Positions 52,394 through 58,382 of a stretch of DNA of 58,382 nucleotides are shown piece by piece; positions within the stretch are counted from its first letter, which is position 1; each line of letters opens with the position of its first letter. Location: NCBI GenBank assembly GCA_902506565.1, contig LR732703.1, forward strand, positions 4,238,401-4,296,782, written 5' to 3'. The DNA is from Burkholderiales bacterium 8X (lineage in GTDB: Bacteria; Pseudomonadota; Gammaproteobacteria; Burkholderiales; Burkholderiaceae_C). A model generated the notes under the pieces. It did no database searches. It worked only from the letters and a program-made list of their open reading frames with translations, and was not told where the DNA came from. The translations under genes and the position numbers were made by a program.

Positions 52394-52423
52394 TTTCGAG
52401 ATCGTCGCCTTCGAAGCTCGAAA
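52394..52423. promoter_or_regulatory. Inverted repeats in the type I secretion promoter region
   Basis: TTTCGAG (52394-52400) pairs with CTCGAAA (52417-52423), 16 bases apart, and TTCGA-AGC-TCGAA (52410-52422) is nested in it. The site lies 52-81 bp upstream of the exporter start and 154 bp or more before the divergent phosphofructokinase gene. It could be an operator; no regulator is known. Confidence 0.35.
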
Positions 52424-52576
52424 TAATCATGCTCAGAAAACCGCAATGAAGCATTTCGTTTGCGTCGGAGCCGGAAGCCCGATTCCGTGCGCCGGCGATG
52501 CAGAATGATTCGCGACCATCACAGCCGACGGATCGCCGCACCTTCGGCCCGCACATCCCTTTACCCAGGAGCCTTC

Positions 52577-53830
52577 ATGCCAGCCAACGCCTTCTACGCG
52601 CAATCCGGTGGCGTCACCTCGGTCATCAACGCATCCGCCTGCGGCGTCATCGAGACCGCACGCCGCCATCCCGATCGCATCGGCCGCGTGCTCGCCGGAC
52701 GCAACGGCATCCTCGGCGCGCTGGCCGAGGACCTGATCGACACCAGCCTCGAATCCGAGGCCGCGATCGCCGCGCTGCGATCGACGCCCGCCGGCGCCTT
52801 CGGCTCCTGCCGCTACAAGCTCAAGTCGCTCGAGAAGAACCGGCGCGAATACGAGCGGCTCATCGAAGTCTTCAAGGCGCACGACATCGGCTACTTCTTC
52901 TACAACGGCGGCGGCGATTCGGCCGATACCTGCTTCAAGGTCAGCCAGCTGTCGCAGTCGATGGGCTATCCGCTGCAGGCCATCCATGTGCCCAAGACCA
53001 TCGACAACGACCTGCCGCTGACCGACTGCTGCCCCGGCTTCGGCTCGGTCGCCAAGTACGTCGCGGTGTCGACCATCGAGGCCTCGCTCGACGTGCGCTC
53101 GATGGCCGCGACCTCGACCAAGGTGTTCGTGCTCGAAGTCATGGGCCGGCATGCCGGCTGGATCGCGGCCGCCGGCGGCCTCGCGGCCCACCAGGGCATT
53201 CCGGTGGTGATCCTGTTCCCGGAGATTCCGTTCGACCGCGAAGCCTTCCTGGCGCGGGTCGACGGCTATGTGAAGTCGCACGGCTACTGCAGCGTGGTGG
53301 TCTCCGAGGGTTGCCACCACCCGGACGGCAGCTTTCTCGCCGAGCAGGGCTCGAAGGATGCGTTCGGCCACGCGCAGCTGGGCGGCGCGGCGCCGGTGGT
53401 GGCGCAGATAGTCAAGGACGCGCTCGGCCACAAGTTCCATTGGGCGGTGGCCGACTACCTGCAACGCTCGGCTCGGCATATCGCGTCGGCCACCGACGTG
53501 CGGCAGGCCTACGAGCTGGGCCAGCGCGCGGTCGAGCTGGCGCTCGAAGGCCGCAATGCGGTGATGCCGACGATCGAGCGGCTGTCCGACGAGCCGTACT
53601 CCTACCGCCTCGGCAGCGCGCCGCTCGACGCGGTCGCGAACACCGAGAAGTTCATGCCGCGCGACTTCATTTCGGAAGACGGCTTCGGCATCACGGAAGC
53701 CGGCCGGCGCTATCTGCTGCCCTTGATCCAGGGCGAGGACTATCCGGATTACAAGAACGGCCTGCCGGTGTACGTGAGCCTCGAGAACCACACCGTGCCC
53801 CGGCGCCTGCCGGTGTTCGAGATCAAGTGA
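52577..53830 (+). CDS. pfp: PPi-dependent 6-phosphofructokinase
   Basis: A 417-residue phosphofructokinase of the PPi-using/group III type, reversibly interconverting fructose 6-phosphate and fructose 1,6-bisphosphate. The sequence NGGGDSADT has Asp where ATP enzymes have Gly, and PKTIDNDLPL has the Lys of PPi enzymes where ATP enzymes have Gly. The substrate motifs MGRHAGWIA and the N-terminal FYAQSGGVTSVIN fit. It overlaps the next gene (TGATG). Confidence 0.93.
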   Translation: MPANAFYAQSGGVTSVINASACGVIETARRHPDRIGRVLAGRNGILGALAEDLIDTSLESEAAIAALRSTPAGAFGSCRYKLKSLEKNRREYERLIEVFKAHDIGYFFYNGGGDSADTCFKVSQLSQSMGYPLQAIHVPKTIDNDLPLTDCCPGFGSVAKYVAVSTIEASLDVRSMAATSTKVFVLEVMGRHAGWIAAAGGLAAHQGIPVVILFPEIPFDREAFLARVDGYVKSHGYCSVVVSEGCHHPDGSFLAEQGSKDAFGHAQLGGAAPVVAQIVKDALGHKFHWAVADYLQRSARHIASATDVRQAYELGQRAVELALEGRNAVMPTIERLSDEPYSYRLGSAPLDAVANTEKFMPRDFISEDGFGITEAGRRYLLPLIQGEDYPDYKNGLPVYVSLENHTVPRRLPVFEIK

Positions 53831-54087
53831 TGGCCTCGACGGGCCATTCGATCGATCCGGCGCGCTGCCCGATCTGCGGAACGGCCAATCGATGCGCGAT
53901 GGCGGCGAGCGACGCCGCTTCGGATGGCGGCGGCATCGACGATTCGCCGTCGGGCAAGACCGGAACCACACCGTGCTGGTGCATGTCGGCCGTGTTCGAC
54001 GCGAAGGCGCTGAACGCCGTGCCGCCGGAGGCGAGGGGCCTCGCCTGCATCTGCGCGGCTTGCGCGACTCGCATCAGGGAGCAATGA
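53830..54087 (+). CDS. Cysteine-rich CWC-family protein
   Basis: An 85-residue protein of the CWC family: a zinc-ribbon-like beginning ARCPICGTANRCAMA, the central TTPCWCM that names the family, and a C-terminal CICAACAT. The eight or more cysteines suggest zinc binding. Function unknown. Its ATG overlaps the phosphofructokinase stop, so the two are co-translated. Confidence 0.85.
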   Translation: MASTGHSIDPARCPICGTANRCAMAASDAASDGGGIDDSPSGKTGTTPCWCMSAVFDAKALNAVPPEARGLACICAACATRIREQ

Positions 54088-54182
54088 CCGGGCGAGCCGG
54101 GCGCTCGCAGCACATCGCAGCACATCGTGGGACTGCTGATCCGGCACCGCGCGCCGCGCGCCGCGCGCCGCGCGCAGCCGAG

Positions 54183-55709
54183 CTACTGGAACTGTTGCTC
54201 CTGCGGTGCCGGCCGCGGCGGATCTCGCTTCTCCAAAGGCTGCGAACTCACGGCCTGCGGCGGCATCGAGCCGACCTCGCCGGCGACGCCGTTTCCGCCC
54301 GCCGGCTGTTGCTGCTGTTGTTGCGAGGCCAGCTCGCCCTCGCCCGTCTCGCTGACGATCGCCGGCGCCTCGGACACGGGAGCGTCTTCCATCGGGACCT
54401 GGTCGCCCGCATCGGGCGCCGCCGGACCGGAGGCCGGCAAGGGCTCGACCTGATCGGTCGAGGCCTGCGCCGGCCGCGAGACGAAGGCCGGCAGCTTGCC
54501 GTCCCGCGTGCGCTGCTCGGCAATCACCATGTGTACGAACTGCAGCTTGCCGACCGCGGCCCGCGGCAGCACGAAGGGATAGAAGTCCGGCTGGCCCATG
54601 CTGCGGGACAGCTCGTTGAGCACGGCCGTGAGCCTCACCCAGCTGTTGAGGAAATCGAGGAAATCGGCCGCGTCCGCATGGTCCGGCTGCCACAGGTCCG
54701 ACATTTCGAACAGGTCGCCGCTCAGCTCGACGTTCTGCGCATCCACGCCGAAGCTCATCGCCGTGTCCGCCGTGTCGGCCATGTGCAGGTAATGAGCCCA
54801 GGTCTCTGCCCAGTCCTCCCAAGGATGCGAGCTCGCGTAGTTGGTGACGTAGCGGTTCACCCAGTCGGGCGGTGGACCGTTCTGGTAGTGGTTCTGCAAG
54901 GCGGTCGCGTAGTCGGCGCGCTCGTCGCCGAAGAGCTCGCGATACGAATCGATCCAGGCCGTGGGCGCGACCAGGAGGTCCCAGTAATAGTGACCGACCT
55001 CGTGCCGAAAATGCCCGACCAGCGTGCGATAAGGCTCCCGCATCTCGGCGCGGATGCGTTCGCGCACCGCGTCTTCGGCTTCCTCGATGTTGAGGGTGAT
55101 GAGGCCGTTGTCGTGACCGGTGAGCACGCGCGGCCCGCCCGGCGAATTGCTCAGGAAGTCGAAGGACATGCCGTGCATCGGATCCGCCAGCTGCGTGATG
55201 ACCGGCAGGCCGAGGGCCAGCAGCTGCGAGACCAGCCGGCGCTTGGCGATCTCCAGCTTCTGCCAGCGCTCGCCGTTGCCCGCGATCGACAGGTCGGGAA
55301 TGGTGCGGGTCACGCTGCAGGCGAGGCAGAGGCCGTTGACCAGGCCATGCGTGTTGAAGTCCGGGTCGTCGCCCTCGCGCGGTGCCGGCACCATCCAGTT
55401 GCATGCGGCGGGCGTGTCGAGGTTGGCGCAGCGCCGATAGGCCTTGCCTCCGGCATCGCCGAACACGGTGAAGGTGTCGGGCGCGGCGCCATCGCCGGTG
55501 GCCGGAGCGAGTGGCACCACGCCCAATCGATCGACCACGTAGCCGAGCGGCGTCTGGCAGGCCAGGCAGCGGCTGTTGCGCAGGAACACGGGGCGCCCGC
55601 ACTGGCACTGGTAGGCGCGGCTGACGCTGGGCGCCTGCATCTCCGCGGCCAGGGTGGTCGGGGCGACGCTTTCGATGGCGTTGCCGACTTCGCTCGTTTG
55701 GGTTTGCAT
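54183..55709 (-). CDS. Zinc-ribbon and zinc-binding metallopeptidase family protein
   Basis: A 508-residue, probably cytoplasmic, protein. The N-terminal part has two paired CxxC-type knuckles (CQCGRPVFLRNSRCLAC near residue 38; LCLACSVTR near 135). The peptidase-like core has the zinc motif GHFRHEVGHYYWD (HExGH) near residue 240 and a downstream Glu in DWAETWAHYLH as probable third ligand. The last 100 residues are a Pro/Gln-rich disordered tail with a poly-Gln run. The substrate is unknown. It is divergent from the MFS efflux gene. Confidence 0.85.
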   Translation of the reverse strand: MQTQTSEVGNAIESVAPTTLAAEMQAPSVSRAYQCQCGRPVFLRNSRCLACQTPLGYVVDRLGVVPLAPATGDGAAPDTFTVFGDAGGKAYRRCANLDTPAACNWMVPAPREGDDPDFNTHGLVNGLCLACSVTRTIPDLSIAGNGERWQKLEIAKRRLVSQLLALGLPVITQLADPMHGMSFDFLSNSPGGPRVLTGHDNGLITLNIEEAEDAVRERIRAEMREPYRTLVGHFRHEVGHYYWDLLVAPTAWIDSYRELFGDERADYATALQNHYQNGPPPDWVNRYVTNYASSHPWEDWAETWAHYLHMADTADTAMSFGVDAQNVELSGDLFEMSDLWQPDHADAADFLDFLNSWVRLTAVLNELSRSMGQPDFYPFVLPRAAVGKLQFVHMVIAEQRTRDGKLPAFVSRPAQASTDQVEPLPASGPAAPDAGDQVPMEDAPVSEAPAIVSETGEGELASQQQQQQPAGGNGVAGEVGSMPPQAVSSQPLEKRDPPRPAPQEQQFQ

Positions 55710-55871
55710 GAAAAACCTTGGAAAGACCTGAGCCCCAGGTCGGGGCGATGTCCCCGCAGGCAAGGGAGACCGATCGTGTCGATCTTCGCCATATCGGCTC
55801 CGCCATGCCGGCATGCAAAGCCCGATATCCTTGTAGGACGGGCCAGCGAGCACGCCCGGCCCTTCCATTCG

Positions 55872-57398
55872 ATGCCCGATCTTTCCGCACCACCTTCGCT
55901 TTCCGAACGCTACGGTCCTCGCTACCGCTGGCTGCTGCTCCTGTCGGTGATGGTCGGCGTGATGGCCTCCATCATGTCCTCGACCATCGTCAACGTGGCG
56001 ATCCCGGGCATGAGCCATTACTTCGCGCTCGGGCAGGAGCGCGCGCAGTGGGTGAGCTCCGGCTTCATGGTGGCGATGACGGTCTCGATGCTGACCACGC
56101 CCTGGCTTCTGTCGCGCTACGGCTATCGGCGCACCTACGTCGGCACCATGGTGCTGCTGCTGGCGGGCGGCGTGGCCGGCGGCCTGGCCAACGACTTCTC
56201 GCTGGTGCTGATCGCCCGCGTGGCCGAGGGACTGGCGGCCGGCGTGGTGCAGCCGATCCCGGCCATCATCATCCTGCGGGCCTTCGAGCCGCACGAACAG
56301 GGCCGCGCGAGCGGCATCTTCGGCATGGGCGTGGTGCTGGCGCCGGCCATCGGCCCGAGCATCGGCGGCGTGCTGGTCGACCTGTTCGGCTGGCGCTCGA
56401 TCTTCTTCATGGTGGTGCCGTTTTGCCTGGCGTCGATCGCGCTCGCCTACAAGTTCGTGCCGACCACGGCGCCCGGCGGTGCATTGGCGGCACGCAGCAA
56501 TGCGCTCGACTGGCGCGGCCTCGCCCTCGGCACGATCGGCACGCTGTGCCTCCTGAACGGCCTGGTCGAGCTGCGCGGCGCATCGCAGCTGCAGGCCGCG
56601 GTGCTGCTGGTCTCGGCTTTCGTGGCTTTCGGCTTCTTCATCTGGTGGCAAAAGCGCTTGGCCGGCGCCGGCGGCGAGCCCTTGATGAACCTCGGCCTTT
56701 TCCGCTACCGGCAGTTCGCGATGGGCAGCGTGGTCGCCTTCATCTACGGCACGGCCTTGTTCGGCTCGACCTACCTGCTGCCGGTGTACATGCAGATGGG
56801 CCTGCAGCTGTCGGCCGCGCACGTCGGCACCATCCTGTTGCCGGCCGGCTTCGTGCTGGCGCTCACCATCGCCGGTGTCGGACGCCTGGCCGACCGGCAA
56901 CCGACCTGGCTCCTGGTCTGCATCGGGCTCGCGCTGCTGGCCGCCTCGTTCGCGCTGATGGTGGTGCTGCGGCTGGACAGCGCCTTGTGGCTCCTGGTGC
57001 TGTTCGCGACCATCGGCCGGGTCGGGCTCGGCTTCATCCTGCCGTCGCTCAACCTGGGCTCGATGCGGCCGCTCGCCAAGTCGCTGATTCCGCAGGGCGC
57101 CAGCTCGATCAATTTCCTGCGCATGCTGGGTGGTGCGGCCGGCGTCAGCCTGTGCGCCATCGTGCTCGAATGGCGGCTGGCCGCGCACGGCGACTCGCTC
57201 ACCACGGCTGCGACCAGCGCCGCCCGGCTGGCGGCCTTCGACGAGGTCTTCCTGATGCTGGCTGCCTTGTGCGCGCTGGCCATGTGCGCAGCCTGGCAGC
57301 TGCGCGAAAGCCGCGGCGCGAATGCCGGACATGCGGCCAATGCCACGAGTCCGAACGACGCGAAGCCGAACGCCGCGGCGCAACCGAAGGCGGACTGA
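55872..57398 (+). CDS. DHA2-family MFS efflux transporter
   Basis: A 508-residue, about 14-span drug:proton antiporter of the EmrB/QacA type. Motifs: SSTIVNVAIPGM in helix 1, the helix 2-3 loop LSRYGYRRTYVGT, and motif C-like GMGVVLAPAIGPSIGGVL in helix 5. It would pump toxic compounds or metabolites out of the cell. A disordered Ala/Asn-rich tail ends the protein. No EmrA-type adaptor is adjacent. It precedes the amidotransferase gene by three bases. Confidence 0.92.
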   Translation: MPDLSAPPSLSERYGPRYRWLLLLSVMVGVMASIMSSTIVNVAIPGMSHYFALGQERAQWVSSGFMVAMTVSMLTTPWLLSRYGYRRTYVGTMVLLLAGGVAGGLANDFSLVLIARVAEGLAAGVVQPIPAIIILRAFEPHEQGRASGIFGMGVVLAPAIGPSIGGVLVDLFGWRSIFFMVVPFCLASIALAYKFVPTTAPGGALAARSNALDWRGLALGTIGTLCLLNGLVELRGASQLQAAVLLVSAFVAFGFFIWWQKRLAGAGGEPLMNLGLFRYRQFAMGSVVAFIYGTALFGSTYLLPVYMQMGLQLSAAHVGTILLPAGFVLALTIAGVGRLADRQPTWLLVCIGLALLAASFALMVVLRLDSALWLLVLFATIGRVGLGFILPSLNLGSMRPLAKSLIPQGASSINFLRMLGGAAGVSLCAIVLEWRLAAHGDSLTTAATSAARLAAFDEVFLMLAALCALAMCAAWQLRESRGANAGHAANATSPNDAKPNAAAQPKAD

Positions 57399-57401
57399 GC
57401 C

Positions 57402-58166
57402 ATGTGCCAACTGCTCGGCATGAACTGCAACACGCCGACCGACGTGACCTTCAGCTTCACCGGCTTCGCGCAGCGGGGCGGCCGCACCGACCATCACGCC
57501 GACGGCTGGGGCATCGCCTTCTTCGAGGATCGGGGGCTGCGTCATTTCGTCGACCACCAGCCGGCCTGCGAGTCGCCGGTGGCCGAGCTGATCCGGCGCT
57601 ACCCGATCCGAAGCCGCAACGTGGTGGCGCACATCCGCAAGGCGACGCAGGGCGAGGTCAACCTGCAGAACTGCCATCCGTTCGTTCGCGAACTGTGGGG
57701 CCGCTACTGGGTATTCGCGCACAACGGCGACCTGAAGGATTTCCGGCCGCGGCTGCACGGCAACTTTCATCCGGTCGGCAACACCGACAGCGAACAGGCC
57801 TTCTGCTGGATCATGCAGGAGCTGGCCAAGTCGCATGCGGGCGTTCCGAGCGTCGAGGAACTGACCCTGACCCTGCGCGAACTGGCGCCGCGCATCGCGG
57901 CGCACGGCACCTTCAACTTCATGCTGTCGAACGGCCAGGCCCTGTGGGCGCACGCGTCGACGAACCTCTGGTACATCGAGCGCCGACATCCGTTCGTGAC
58001 CGCCGAGCTGTCGGACGACGATCTCAGCGTCGACTTCGCGCAACACACCACGCCGACCGACCGGGTGGCGGTGGTGGTGACCGCGCCGCTCACGACCAAC
58101 GAGCAATGGACGGCATTCGCGCCGCAGGAATTGGCGGTGTTCGTGGACGGCCGCCGCGCCGCTTGA
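57402..58166 (+). CDS. Class II glutamine amidotransferase (YafJ/EgtC-like)
   Basis: A 254-residue Ntn-hydrolase whose Cys2 (MCQLLGMNCNTP), exposed after Met removal, is the nucleophile. Segments RTDHHADGWGIAFF, VVAHIRKATQGEVNLQNCHPF and AHNGDLKDF are typical of YafJ-like proteins, which hydrolyse gamma-glutamyl amides. EgtC in ergothioneine synthesis is a relative, but no other egt gene is present, so its reaction is unknown. It is co-directional with the efflux gene. Confidence 0.9.
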   Translation: MCQLLGMNCNTPTDVTFSFTGFAQRGGRTDHHADGWGIAFFEDRGLRHFVDHQPACESPVAELIRRYPIRSRNVVAHIRKATQGEVNLQNCHPFVRELWGRYWVFAHNGDLKDFRPRLHGNFHPVGNTDSEQAFCWIMQELAKSHAGVPSVEELTLTLRELAPRIAAHGTFNFMLSNGQALWAHASTNLWYIERRHPFVTAELSDDDLSVDFAQHTTPTDRVAVVVTAPLTTNEQWTAFAPQELAVFVDGRRAA

Positions 58167-58230
58167 GCAAGGCGCGCCAGGCGCCGCAACCGCGCTGAAG
58201 GTCGAGACTTTCGCGCGCGCCGGATCTGGA

Positions 58231-58249
58231 GATAATAACGGTTCTCATT
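58231..58249 (+). promoter_or_regulatory. Fur-box-like site
   Basis: GATAATAACGGTTCTCATT resembles Fur sites of beta-proteobacteria (AATAA...TTCTCATT pattern) and agrees with 11 of 19 positions of the E. coli consensus. It lies 23 bp before the next start codon, where Fur-iron would repress transcription of an iron-uptake gene. Confidence 0.65.
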
Positions 58250-58272
58250 TGCAACTAAAGCACCGAACCGTC

Positions 58273-58382
58273 ATGCCGTCTGCCCGTTTCCCGCTGCGCC
58301 CGATCGCCGCCGCGACCTTCGCCACCTTCATCGCAGCCGGCGCCTTTGCGCAGACGGCATCGCCCGCCGCGCCCACCCCGGT
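58273..58382 (+). CDS. Start of an exported protein, probably TonB-dependent siderophore receptor
   Basis: The first 36 residues run off the window. They form a signal peptide (MPSARFPLRPIAAATFATF core, ending GAFAQ). The Fur-box-like sequence just upstream and an Ala/Pro-rich mature start suggest a TonB-dependent ferric-siderophore receptor; only the signal peptide is seen, so the identity is inference. Confidence 0.55.
   Translation, partial: MPSARFPLRPIAAATFATFIAAGAFAQTASPAAPTP

Noticed and set aside
52433..53971. 512-codon minus-strand frame opposite the phosphofructokinase gene
   Set aside because: Arg/His-rich shadow frame with no family resemblance.
54183..58106. Continuous minus-strand frame of about 1300 codons
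   Set aside because: Only its C-terminal 508 codons are the metallopeptidase; the rest is antisense to the MFS and amidotransferase genes and reads as low-complexity charged sequence.

Overview
The window (about two-thirds G+C, codons strongly biased to G/C in third position) looks like a chromosomal piece of a betaproteobacterium of the Burkholderiales, most like Comamonadaceae (Variovorax-type). The reasons are the thiL / pgpA / pncC neighbourhood, divergent rpe-apaG, an argS-SPOR-dsbA run next to lptAB-rpoN, PPi-type phosphofructokinase, malate synthase G and a ProQ/FinO protein. Genes are tightly packed with many 4-bp ATGA/GTGA overlaps. I see no tRNA, rRNA, CRISPR array, transposase or integrase. 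No stretch above 300 bases is without a gene; the longest gap is about 275 bp at 11467-11740.

Layout. 1-872: a tuf (EF-Tu) gene cut by the window edge at its 3' end and abruptly broken at its 5' end. 1102-8875 (minus): a three-gene unit of an exported CHAT-domain cysteine peptidase with TPR-like repeats, a TpsB (FhaC/ShlB) outer-membrane transporter and a 1301-residue TpsA filamentous-haemagglutinin-like exoprotein. This is the best candidate for an under-described system. 9070-11466 (minus): a large-subunit HPII-type catalase whose catalytic distal His codon reads Asn, preceded by a 48-residue membrane ORF. 11741-15031: transglutaminase-like protein, three hypotheticals and a succinylglutamate-desuccinylase-like zinc hydrolase. 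15093-19688: rpe, apaG, a CPA2 antiporter, YbdK ligase and thiL. 19709-22167 (minus): a hybrid histidine kinase and NarL-type regulator, wedged between thiL and pgpA. 22355-24658: small protein, pgpA, pncC, NTF2-like and GNAT proteins. 24648-29319: MFS transporter, YecA/SEC-C protein, membrane-anchored FMN glutamate-synthase-like enzyme and an atypical kinase-like protein.

29316-30657 (minus): a PIN-domain protein with an unknown partner, then an 81-residue ORF resembling the C-terminus of an EEP nuclease; both promoters carry the same 12-bp motif. 30776-38622 (minus): rlmL-like, rpoN, lptB, lptA, dsbA, SPOR protein and argS. 38746-45059: PsiF, DUF2214, LysR regulator, CaiB-type CoA-transferase, HMG-CoA lyase, then divergent malate synthase G. 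45142-48592: ProQ/FinO, two exported proteins (low-complexity; L,D-transpeptidase-like) and a LysR/DUF2917 divergent pair. 48642-52342 (minus): HlyD and HlyB-type subunits of a type I secretion system without visible cargo or TolC. 52577-58166: PPi-phosphofructokinase, CWC cysteine-rich protein, zinc metallopeptidase, DHA2 efflux pump and class II glutamine amidotransferase. The window ends in an exported protein behind a Fur-box-like sequence, probably a TonB-dependent siderophore receptor.

Functionally, most of the window is housekeeping (translation, LPS export, thiamine, phospholipid, pentose phosphate, glyoxylate metabolism). The accessory interest lies in two protein-export systems (CHAT/TPS and type I), the possibly inactive catalase, the inserted two-component system and the PIN-gene region.
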